From: Reticulitermes lucifugus
Lineage: Eukaryota > Arthropoda > Insecta > Blattodea > Rhinotermitidae
Assembly (NCBI GenBank): GCA_026260175.1
Contig: JAKCWW010009874.1
Coordinates: 1-22,831 of the forward strand
Direction: 5' to 3'
Length of the DNA: 22,831 nt
Position numbers and translations under genes: made by a program. The notes beneath the pieces are model-generated. The model had not been told where the DNA came from and ran no database searches. It saw nothing but the letters and a program-made list of their open reading frames with translations. Positions 19,301 through 22,831 of the stretch are shown piece after piece. Position 1 is the first letter of the stretch, and the number at the start of each line of letters is the position of its first letter.

Positions 19301-19702
19301 GGCTGTGAGTGTGACTTTATGGGATCTGATGCCATGTAGGATGGTTGATACAGGCCTCCATTTCAGAGGACCCTCTACATACATCTTAACAATCTAGCAG
19401 ATAAAATGTCTTATTCAGTTATCAGTACAGATAAGACAAAAGGGATGGTGGAACCTAACAAATCTACTGTTTTTTAATTATTGTTTTGAGTTTTTATGTT
19501 ACTAATATTTATAGACTATTTTATGTGATGACATGTTTTTATTATTACAGCCAATTGAACATCCAGTGAGAACAAATCAGATTCCCCGTCAGATTCCTGA
19601 TCAGAGCATCTACACACAACCAATTCCAGGAATCATCATGGGTGGAGTTCTACCATTTGGCTGCATTTTTATACAACTATTTTTCATTCTTAACTCACTG
19701 TG
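1253..19702 (+). CDS. TM9SF2: TM9SF2 ortholog (nonaspanin), nine internal exons, partial at both ends
   Basis: Nonaspanins are nine-pass membrane proteins of the endosome/Golgi system with a large luminal N-terminal domain; family work links them to membrane-protein sorting and glycosylation. Nine exons (listed separately) splice in phase into 443 codons plus two bases without a stop. Recognisable blocks, in order, are [102 protein letters not shown] and [17 protein letters not shown]. These fit TM9SF2 better than TM9SF4. Residues 1-190 of the partial protein are luminal. Membrane segments lie near 198-220, 259-284, 294-316, 330-354, 360-390 and 420-443. Human TM9SF2 has 663 residues, so about 130-150 N-terminal residues and the C-terminal membrane segments are missing. 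I found neither within the window. There is no frameshift or lost splice site, so the gene looks functional. No promoter is present here. Confidence 0.95.
2026..2036. repeat. C11 homopolymer
   Basis: Eleven consecutive C bases occur in an otherwise AT-rich intron. This is simple sequence, likely length-variable. Confidence 0.9.
2110..2290. repeat. Possible retroelement 3' debris
   Basis: The run 'atttcatggaaatccatccagtg...' followed by repeated 'ggacagac' units resembles the 3' ends of some insect retroposons, where a phrase of the form 'tttcat-aaaat-cgttcagt' precedes 'acagacagac'. There is no coding sequence. This is recalled similarity only. Confidence 0.3.
2405..2690 (+). mobile_element. 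tRNA-derived SINE, + orientation
   Basis: The left end carries an A-box-like tagcagctcagttagta and a B-box-like ggggtccaatttc at tRNA-like spacing. These are the internal pol III promoter of a tRNA-related head. The body shares gctgaccagtcacctcca with the SINE at 14759-15030 (read on the minus strand), and the 3' end has tatgccttcatatgcc. The copy is degenerate. I take it as a SINE, not a tRNA gene, because no cloverleaf closes. Confidence 0.7.
3658..4032. repeat. Nested duplication, order A-B-B'-A', direct orientation
   Basis: Block A (3658-3718, tggagtagcatatgaata...gggcagct...gcacacggct) recurs as A' (3971-4032, tggagtagcatgtgaata...gggcagct...cacacatggct). Block B (3789-3845, ttttgatagagcttggttt...gatgtca...ttgtttggtt) recurs as B' (3905-3960, ttttgatagagcttgtttt...gatatca...ttggtttg). 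All four copies are on the same strand. Confidence 0.8.
4032..4110. repeat. Trinucleotide-rich region
   Basis: The segment is built of gat/aat/acc-type triplets, with a short foldback ggtgataataataatatcacc near 4049-4069. Confidence 0.6.
4508..4626 (+). CDS. TM9SF2: TM9SF2 exon b: luminal domain NMPVTWCY...GCYV
   Basis: The acceptor is gtttgtttccag and the donor is AGT|gtatgt. One base from exon a completes the first codon, giving 40 codons that leave in phase 0. The product runs [18 protein letters not shown], then FPMGCYV and ends DCVIS. The cysteines of WCY, QYC, GCY and DCV match those of vertebrate TM9SF2. The exon is isolated, with a 3.1-kb intron before it and a 6.6-kb intron after it. 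A (TG)n(AG)n microsatellite begins 16 bases into the next intron. Confidence 0.95.
4643..4666. repeat. (TG)n(AG)n microsatellite
   Basis: A compound dinucleotide run, tgtgtgtgtgtg then agagagagagag, lies just downstream of the donor of exon b. Confidence 0.9.
4965..5104. repeat. 140-bp imperfect palindrome
   Basis: Left arm 4965-5017 (ggtcttt..ttctgggatg..acacagc.tatgatggtagttgtttacc) is the reverse complement of 5053-5104 (ggtaaacaactatcatcata.gctgcgtgccatcctagaac..gaagacc). Pairing continues inward through gggacc/ggctgtcc, leaving a loop of only about nine bases near 5031-5038. Confidence 0.85.
5289..6333 (+). pseudogene. mariner-type transposase pseudogene
   Basis: The reading begins [14 protein letters not shown], then [19 protein letters not shown] (N-terminal helix-turn-helix region). 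It continues in shifting frames as [29 protein letters not shown] and VDESWMHSF (first catalytic Asp). Next come LLQENATPH, where the second catalytic Asp of the usual (Q/H)DNA is now Glu, then [11 protein letters not shown] and [19 protein letters not shown] (third Asp). It ends [14 protein letters not shown] and a TAG at 6331-6333. The span corresponds to about 345 residues, normal for a full-length mariner transposase. At least four stops or frameshifts make it non-functional. Confidence 0.85.
6974..6990. repeat. (CA)n microsatellite
   Basis: A short run of alternating acacacac lies shortly downstream of the LINE copy. Confidence 0.85.
7630..7950 (+). mobile_element. LINE 3' tail (copy D)
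   Basis: This is the same family as the copy at 6431-6870. It encodes SRMR-like [18 protein letters not shown] (from about 7657), then GLKEI and [10 protein letters not shown] in other frames. It closes with the shared 3' UTR (aaatatggggaatttcttcactacttgatagaggaactgtta...aagaaagactctgg). It has frameshifts and is 5' truncated. Confidence 0.75.
9112..9404 (-). mobile_element. tRNA-derived SINE, minus orientation
   Basis: On the minus strand the head carries a B-box-like ggttcaattcctgg (complement of 9330-9343). The other end, read on the plus strand, is taaggtaaagatgtcc...catgccatgaaggcatg, shared with the SINE at 14759-15030. The body contains the shared gaggctgggtggtcca. It is the same family as the copies at 2405, 10086 and 14759. 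The A box is poor, so transcription of this copy is doubtful. Confidence 0.75.
10086..10372 (+). mobile_element. tRNA-derived SINE, + orientation
   Basis: The head has an A-box-like tggctcaatcactgtagtggg and a B-box-like ttggtttccaattctg. The body has cccactcagcctcct...ccagtatgtgctggggctctgtgcc and gctgatcacataacc. The 3' end has cccccatattgtcgtcatgatacgg, the degenerate form of the family's 'cccc...ccttcatggcatgttacgg'. It lies about 680 bp from the minus-orientation copy at 9112-9404. Confidence 0.75.
10560..11080 (+). mobile_element. LINE 3' end (copy E)
   Basis: It encodes [20 protein letters not shown] followed by ETWLS, equivalent to the VLYRCETW segment of the copy at 4840-4964. In degraded frames it then carries the rest of the tail (gatggagaaaattaataatgatgagc; ggaacctgcagtgcagagactgcttgg; tggatgctacagaaaccatagattcacctgg). 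It ends with the shared 3' UTR near 11020-11060. It is the longest unsplit copy here and heavily mutated. Confidence 0.75.
11230..11353 (+). CDS. TM9SF2: TM9SF2 exon c: luminal domain [10 protein letters not shown]
   Basis: The acceptor is aataattgcag and the donor is AT|gtaagt. It enters in phase 0 with 41 codons plus one base. The product starts [19 protein letters not shown], directly continuing the CVIS end of exon b as in vertebrate TM9SF2. The stretch after the FNHVDL block ([18 protein letters not shown]) is poorly conserved against vertebrates, as this luminal loop usually is. Confidence 0.95.
11354..12262. other. TM9SF2 intron 3
   Basis: This is 0.9 kb of AT-rich sequence in which I recognise no repeat or gene. 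Confidence 0.65.
12263..12402 (+). CDS. TM9SF2: TM9SF2 exon d: end of luminal domain
   Basis: The acceptor is tttttctttcag and the donor is GTG|gtaagt. One base from exon c completes a Ser codon, giving 47 codons that leave in phase 0. The product begins [20 protein letters not shown] and continues through [12 protein letters not shown] to [10 protein letters not shown]. The KHS...LDCS and YSYSV elements match the last luminal strands of TM9SF2. Confidence 0.94.
12480..12720 (-). mobile_element. LINE 3' tail, antisense (copy G)
   Basis: Read on the minus strand, 12720 down to about 12530 encodes [20 protein letters not shown], equivalent to the WEDNIKxDLxEIGxxxxDWI segment of the family's ORF2 tail. 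Upstream of it, in another frame, is [15 protein letters not shown] (from KPEGKRPLGRPRxRW). It is short and frameshifted. Confidence 0.65.
12784..13700 (-). mobile_element. Tc1/mariner-superfamily (IS630-like) element, antisense, copy 1
   Basis: The minus strand from 13470 down to 12896 encodes the C-terminal part of a DDE transposase: [26 protein letters not shown], then [20 protein letters not shown] (second catalytic Asp within QQD). Then comes a degraded third-Asp region ([14 protein letters not shown] for the usual RSPDLxPCDFFLWGYL) and [14 protein letters not shown] before TAA at 12896-12898. It aligns along its length with the copy at 15785-16720, including non-coding flanks (cacagttta...). 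Several stops are present. Confidence 0.75.
14241..14417 (+). CDS. TM9SF2: TM9SF2 exon e: first membrane segment
   Basis: The acceptor is gttttatttcag and the donor is CAG|gtaaat. It has 59 codons and is in phase 0 at both ends. It contains [20 protein letters not shown], nearly identical to vertebrate TM9SF2, followed by the hydrophobic run [19 protein letters not shown] (first membrane segment) and the cytosolic [13 protein letters not shown]. The ATG at the exon start is an internal Met, not an initiation site, because exon d splices onto it in frame. Confidence 0.97.
14759..15030 (-). mobile_element. tRNA-derived SINE, minus orientation
   Basis: The left end on the plus strand is gtaaggtaaaagtttttcctgtacatgccatgaaggcatatg, shared with the SINE at 9112. 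The body reads ggtgagtggtcagcctcatttccaagctgatttacc, sharing the minus-strand 'gctgaccactcacctcca' with the copy at 2405. The tRNA-like head, at the right end on the minus strand, is more decayed than in the others. It occupies most of intron 5 (14418-15184). Confidence 0.78.
15185..15329 (+). CDS. TM9SF2: TM9SF2 exon f: cytosolic [16 protein letters not shown] loop and second membrane segment
   Basis: The acceptor is gtatgttacag and the donor is TTGG|gtaaaa. It has 48 codons plus one base. The cytosolic signature [20 protein letters not shown] is the hallmark of the family's large first cytosolic loop. It is followed by [20 protein letters not shown], the start of the second membrane segment. 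The leftover G plus CT of exon g gives Ala in '[13 protein letters not shown]'. The donor is a weak match (gtaaaa), but the frame across the junction is right. Confidence 0.96.
15560..15784 (-). mobile_element. LINE 3' tail, antisense (copy H)
   Basis: On the minus strand this reads [17 protein letters not shown] (the VIKSRRMRWAGHVARMGE segment), then [20 protein letters not shown] in another frame (KPEGKRPLGRPRRRWED). Its right edge abuts the Tc-like element starting near 15785, suggesting that element inserted into or beside it. Confidence 0.7.
15785..16720 (-). mobile_element. Tc1/mariner-superfamily (IS630-like) element, antisense, copy 2
   Basis: It begins tacagggtgcagcagagaaactt on the plus strand, a plausible terminal repeat. 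The minus strand encodes, in broken frames, [12 protein letters not shown], then [13 protein letters not shown] (from the GIIGPYFFEDDxG type). It continues [18 protein letters not shown] (the QQD...AHTAR segment, catalytic Asp lost), [14 protein letters not shown] (third-Asp region, Asp changed) and [13 protein letters not shown]. It ends with HDTIFEK and TAA at 15905-15907. Non-functional, same family and orientation as copy 1. Confidence 0.78.
16801..16816. repeat. T16 homopolymer before exon g acceptor
   Basis: A 16-base T run ends 27 bases upstream of the exon g acceptor and could act as an extended polypyrimidine tract. It is probably length-variable. Confidence 0.85.
16844..17021 (+). 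CDS. TM9SF2: TM9SF2 exon g: third membrane segment and KSFGGEKW loop
   Basis: The acceptor is gatttgttccag, with a 16-base T run 27 bases further upstream. The donor is CCAGG|gtatgt. The exon completes a split Ala and encodes [19 protein letters not shown], a membrane segment, [20 protein letters not shown] and [10 protein letters not shown], leaving in phase 2. The PANRG and GTPAGY motifs are invariant in the nonaspanin family as I know it. Confidence 0.96.
17040..17390 (+). mobile_element. LINE 3' tail (copy F)
   Basis: It encodes [18 protein letters not shown] (17088-17141), the best-preserved version of this family motif in the window, then a shifted remainder. It ends with the shared 3' UTR (gggaaatttcttggctggccaagcagttgttaatagg). 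The insertion begins only about 20 bases after the exon g donor. Confidence 0.78.
17893..17979. repeat. 87-bp near-perfect hairpin
   Basis: ttactgaagtgatg..tctttgggctttgtc.gtcgtctaac pairs with ttagatgatggacaaagtccaaagaagaaagatcacttcagtaa. The outer 13 bp pair perfectly. The stem then has a G:G mismatch, a two-base bulge, several G:U pairs and one A:G mismatch, and closes at the centre with essentially no loop. The lack of loop suggests a DNA inverted repeat rather than an evolved RNA precursor. Confidence 0.85.
17980..18185 (+). mobile_element. Possible retroelement 3' tail
   Basis: The sequence gaccctgtagggctgaaacatataggagagttgaataaagtggtttgtccgaacttcattttatta resembles non-coding tails found repeatedly in arthropod genomes (a 'gaaacatgt...aataaag...gtccga' pattern). 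The hairpin at 17893-17979 abuts it and may be part of the same element. No coding sequence is visible, so the class cannot be assigned. Confidence 0.4.
18653..18812 (+). CDS. TM9SF2: TM9SF2 exon h: fourth and fifth membrane segments
   Basis: The acceptor is ttcttgttgcag and the donor is AGG|gtatgg. GG from exon g plus C completes Gly. The product reads [20 protein letters not shown], then a second hydrophobic segment around [19 protein letters not shown], ending GAYFGFRKR in phase 0. The SSAA(V/I)PF and VPLTF(V/I)GAYFG motifs match TM9SF2. The donor (gtatgg) is weaker than the others. Confidence 0.96.
18813..19550. other. TM9SF2 intron 8
   Basis: This is 0.74 kb of AT-rich sequence with no recognisable repeat or gene. 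It is one of the two introns here (with intron 3) in which I see no transposon. Confidence 0.65.
19551..19702 (+). CDS. TM9SF2: TM9SF2 exon i: PRQIPDQ loop and sixth membrane segment
   Basis: The acceptor is ttattattacag and the donor is CTGTG|gtaagg. It has 50 codons plus TG, and TG plus G of the next exon would give the conserved Trp of 'ILNSLW'. The product carries [18 protein letters not shown], the conserved cytosolic loop, then [20 protein letters not shown]. The following exon (a segment like HQMYYMFGF in vertebrates) is not visible before 22831, so it is downstream of the window. Confidence 0.95.
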
Positions 19703-20564
19703 GTAAGGTGGTGCATGTCTGCTCTCTAGTGTACAGTCTGATTTCACAATATTTGTCATGGTCATTAAATTCTTATTCATAGCTGTTATTGTATATTATA
19801 CCGAGGGCAGGGAATGAGTCCCAGGGATTGACTCTGTCCACATCTACTTCAAGCTGTTATGTTTCCCCATCCAGCATACTTTACTGTATTTATCCAGTCA
19901 TCCTCTTTATAGGAGTGTCAGTGGTGATAACTACATGATAACTTATTGCTTGAAACCAGCTCCTTTGGCTGGTTGGCATAGGATAGAAGGGGCTGGAGGG
20001 AAGTACAGCAGTAGGCAGAGAGTTGGAAGCCTGTAGTGCTATCATACCAATGATACACTTACTTTAAGCCAAGTAACTTGTTTCTCTGAAACAAATGCTC
20101 TACCGATGGCTTGATGTGGGTGAGGTAAACTGCTAGCTTCTGTACCCATGTTCTGTACAAGGATAAGTCAGAAACCTTCATGAGTCATTTGTTAATACTG
20201 GTAGTTAGCAGGGGGACACTGTTCAGAATTGTGAAGTCTAAGAAGTGAAAAGACCAGGTTTTCTTTGTTGGTGGATCTCTGTGTTGTATTAACAGTACAC
20301 CATTTTGTCCCGTTTGTCAGCTTACCTCTATGTCTGTAATGGTTGTTTATGTAGCATTTCCATCTGCTGGTGTAATTTGCATGTTTGTTAGTATGTGTGT
20401 ATGTAGTTTATGACTCCTGACAATTGCTGTCAAGTCATCTGTAGTCCTGGTTTGAATATTGCCTCACTTCAAGCATTTGCTTGGTGGTAGTAGGTCCTGT
20501 GACATTTCCTTTCTCTTAGGTCATGCTGTCTTGCAACAGTTGAATTTCTTTTTTATTAGATAGT

Positions 20565-20730
20565 TATATGAATCAGGAAGTAAGATAAGTTGATATTTTG
20601 ACCCTTGAAGGAGAGATCATTACATTGGCTCGAAATGTTGGGAACCAATTACACAGTGACGCAGCATCACATCCCACAAGAGCAAAGACCTCAGCTAAAT
20701 TGCTGTAAAAGCCTAAAAACTCGGTGAGAA
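20565..20730 (+). mobile_element. Possible repeat tail
   Basis: The segment ttggctcgaaatgttgggaaccaattacacagtgacgcagcatc...cacaagagcaaagacctcagctaaattgctg...aaactcggtgag resembles a non-coding tail recurrent in arthropod genomes. This is from memory only and there is no coding sequence. Confidence 0.35.
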
Positions 20731-21118
20731 AAGTTGTTCATATGTAGTTCATGTCCATGACCCATCTACCTTTCTTTTCAGATGTCATGTAAAACCCGTG
20801 TGTTTAAACTCTCTCCACAAGAGGTTAAAAATGTGTGTGTACATTTTAAGTGGAAAACAGTAGGTCATTTATCATTTCATGAGTGAAGAGTTTTTTTTCT
20901 AATTGTTCTTAGTGTACTGTGATAAGGACAAGAATAGATGAAATTTCACAGAAAGGTTTTTAAAATTTAGATTTTGTGGTTAATAATTGCCTATTGATCA
21001 GGACTGTCTGGTCTACTTTATTGCCCAATTGCAGTGTTATACTTTGCTCTTTTATTCACTAGTATTATTAGCCACAGACACAGTTCTCTGAGCACAACAG
21101 TCGTGGAAAATTGTTCTA

Positions 21119-22029
21119 CGAGGTCTGTTCAAAACGTTTCGGAACTTTTTGTATTACGCACGAATGATACTGCACATCAATACCATGCACGTTGTGGCTG
21201 ATAGAGGGTTCCCTTGTCTGTCAACCGGTAGCTGAATCATTGCCATATCTAGTTCAATCCACGTGCTGCACGTCTTTATGTAAACATGTTTGTTACGTTG
21301 GACGATACCTCAGAATGTCAAATTTAACCAAACAGCATGCATGCATTAAATTTTGTTTTAAACAGGGAGAAGCTTTTACTGAGACTGTTGAGATGTTGCC
21401 AAAAGTGTTTGGTGATGAAACTATAAGTCGTACAAGGACCCACAAGTCATACAGAAGACTCAAGAACGGTCGAACTTTGAAGACTATTCACGTTCGGGAC
21501 AGCCTTGCACCTCAACTGACGACAATTCCATTGAGCGAGTTTGAGCTGTCATTCGTTCAATTCTACAGTTAATAGTGCGGGAGGTGGCAGATGATTGTTG
21601 AATACCAATGGGGTCGTGTCGTACCTTTTTAACGGAAAAATTAGACATGCATCGCGTCGCAGCAGAATTCGTTCCTCAGCTGCTGACCGACGAGCAGGAT
21701 TTTCTCACAAAAATGGCGACTACACTCATTCCACAATCACCCTACTTGCCAGATCTTGCACCTGCAGACTTTTCCCTGTTCCAAGCTGAAATCCACCATG
21801 AAAGGACGAAGATTTGACACCACAGAAAAGATAAAAGAAAATTCACTGAGGGACCTGAAGGCGATACCGAAACAAGCGTTCCAGGATTTCTTTGAACAGT
21901 GGAAGAAACGGGGGCGATGTATTAGTAGTGGAGGCTAGTACTTTGAGGGTGATACATGCAGTTAATGCCTAGGTGAAATATATAATGTTTTATGATAAAG
22001 AGTTCCATAGCTTTTTGAACAGACCTCTT
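21119..22029 (+). mobile_element. mariner, internally deleted copy
   Basis: The terminal repeats are cgaggtctgttcaaaacg (from 21119, preceded by TA) and its inverse ctttttgaacagacctctt (to 22029). The element is about 0.91 kb, against roughly 1.3 kb for complete mariners of this type. The termini remain recognisable, so it could have been mobilised in trans by an intact relative. At the right end the expected flanking TA is not evident. Confidence 0.88.
21315..21938 (+). pseudogene. mariner transposase pseudogene, catalytic core deleted
   Basis: The ATG at 21315 starts MSNLTKQHACIKFCFKQGEA, the N-terminal helix-turn-helix. The frame shifts after KNGRT (about 21474), ending at a stop by 21572. 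Homology resumes in other frames as REVADD and LTEKLDMHRVAAEFVPQLLT, followed by DEQ at about 21692-21700. It then jumps to DFLTKMATTLIPQSPYLPD and LAPADFSLF, joining the linker directly to the region of the third catalytic Asp. The first two catalytic Asp are therefore absent. The C-terminus (IKENSLRDLKAIPKQAFQDF) ends at TAG, 21936-21938. Confidence 0.85.
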
Positions 22030-22141
22030 GCAGTAGGCCCTGTGCTGTGCAGAATGAGAACATTAACATGACATGTTTTGATCAAGAAAGTTCCCTAAGT
22101 ATCTAGCTCTTTTCATCATAGACATCCTGTTGTGTTTTATA

Positions 22142-22185
22142 GTATTATTATTATTTATTATTATGTATTGTATTATTATATTTTA
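22142..22185. repeat. ATT-rich tract
   Basis: A run of tatta/attatt units lies between the two DNA transposons. Confidence 0.7.
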
Positions 22186-22366
22186 ATGTTATATTGCATT
22201 ACCACATATTTTAATCATTTTAACAATAGAACATGTATTATAGCTTAAATAAGGACTGAGATCTCAGTCTGTCAACATATAAGTTACACATGCAACTGTA
22301 ATTTATTTTATATAAAACATTGGCTTGAAGATGACCTAACTATGGTTCAGATCATGTTTCCATATA

Positions 22367-22831
22367 CAGTAAAACCTCTATCCATCGTTTTTCAGGGGGA
22401 TGGAAAACAAAAAACTATACATACGGGAAAACGATAATACCGGGAAGCCGTTAAAAATTATAGATAAGAACAATTTAATGATTATTATTACTTCTTGCTG
22501 AGAAAATCTTTCATTGACGTTTGTTTTGTGCAAACTTTATTCCTCAATTCAAAGTACGATTTTTCAAGGCGTAGAGCACTTTCACGATCACTGTCACTCG
22601 TGCTGTGCGCATAAAAGAAAGATTTTACTTTCATCAGCGCTTCATGTGTCTCAGCAAAGCTCGGCACAACTTAGGGTTTGCCATCTTCTTCTCCTTCTTC
22701 CCCCTCCACACTCCCGGGCGCCACAAGGCTCACGCACAGCTCCTGCACTGTTTCTACACCACAGGTTCCCACTTGACTGTCCACAGAGACGTAGTCCTCG
22801 AATTTATCTTTGTTCATGCCACTGAACTTTT
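22367..22831 (-). mobile_element. Tigger/pogo-like transposon, 3' end
   Basis: The plus-strand edge cagtaaaacctctatccatcg at 22367-22387 is a Tigger/pogo-type terminal repeat, preceded by TA at 22365-22366. The element continues past the right edge of the window. Its transposase reads on the minus strand. Confidence 0.85.
22488..22831 (-). pseudogene. Tigger/pogo-like transposase, C-terminus, one in-frame stop
   Basis: The minus-strand frame gives FSGMNKDKFEDYVSVDSQVG, an acidic linker (EGEEGEEDGK), then PSFAETHEALMKVKSFFYAH, SDSDRESALRLEKSYFELR and TSMKDFLSKK before TAA at 22488-22490. This is the C-terminal tail typical of pogo-type DDE transposases (CENP-B-related), downstream of the catalytic domain. 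One TAA (22671-22673 on the plus strand) interrupts about 114 codons, and no frameshift is visible. The rest of the protein is beyond the window. Confidence 0.8.

Larger units (their letters stand above)
19703..22831. other. TM9SF2 intron 9 (start), running out of the window
   Basis: It holds a possible repeat tail, a deleted mariner, an ATT-rich tract and the 3' end of a Tigger element. 19703-20564 and 20731-21118 show nothing recognisable. No further TM9SF2 exon is visible. Confidence 0.7.

Noticed and set aside
22514..22825. Plus-strand open frame of 103 codons
   Set aside because: It is the shadow of the Tigger-like transposase on the minus strand, which has recognisable tail motifs and a terminal repeat.
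19703..22831. Next TM9SF2 exon (HQMYYMFGF-like) inside the window
   Set aside because: No acceptor-led segment with this coding content is present on the plus strand.
1..22831. CRISPR array, prokaryotic defence cassette, operon or virus-derived gene
   Set aside because: There are no regularly spaced repeats, no clustered intact ORFs and no viral motifs. The spliced host gene and eukaryotic transposons account for everything recognisable.

Overview
The window looks like one intron-dominated stretch of an insect nuclear genome. It is AT-rich, with small exons bounded by GT/AG splice sites inside long introns that are full of decayed transposons. There is no operon, no Shine-Dalgarno pattern and no long uninterrupted ORF. 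The repeat mix suggests an arthropod: mariner and Tigger DNA transposons, a tRNA-derived SINE ending near 'catgccttcatggcatg', and LINE tails coding an 'IKSRRMRWAGHVA'-like motif. A large-genome hemimetabolous insect of the cockroach/termite type is my inference, not something I could test.

The only host gene I can support is on the + strand: the ortholog of TM9SF2 (nonaspanin, transmembrane 9 superfamily). Nine consecutive internal exons lie at 1253-1388, 4508-4626, 11230-11353, 12263-12402, 14241-14417, 15185-15329, 16844-17021, 18653-18812 and 19551-19702. They join in phase into 443 codons plus two bases with no stop. They cover the C-terminal half of the luminal domain and roughly the first six membrane segments. 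The 5' exons (signal peptide and start of the luminal domain) lie left of the window. The last exons (remaining membrane segments and stop) lie to the right.

Almost everything else is transposon debris in the introns. 1-264 is the 3' end of a mariner. A LINE tail is at 590-855. Intron 1 holds a tRNA-derived SINE (2405-2690) and a nested duplication (3658-4032). Intron 2 (6.6 kb) holds a LINE copy (about 4840-6870) split by a mariner insertion (about 4965-6430) that begins with a long palindrome, two more LINE tails, and two SINEs in opposite orientation. Introns 4 and 6 each hold an antisense copy of the same Tc1/mariner-superfamily (IS630-like) element. Intron 5 holds another SINE. Intron 7 holds a LINE tail and an 87-bp near-perfect hairpin. 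Intron 9 holds an internally deleted mariner (21119-22029) and the 3' end of a nearly intact Tigger/pogo element (22367-22831, minus strand).

I found no previously undescribed molecular system. The points most worth a second look are the nested, palindrome-headed mariner insertion, the 87-bp hairpin, the inverted SINE pair, and the direct Tc-like repeats that bracket two TM9SF2 exons.
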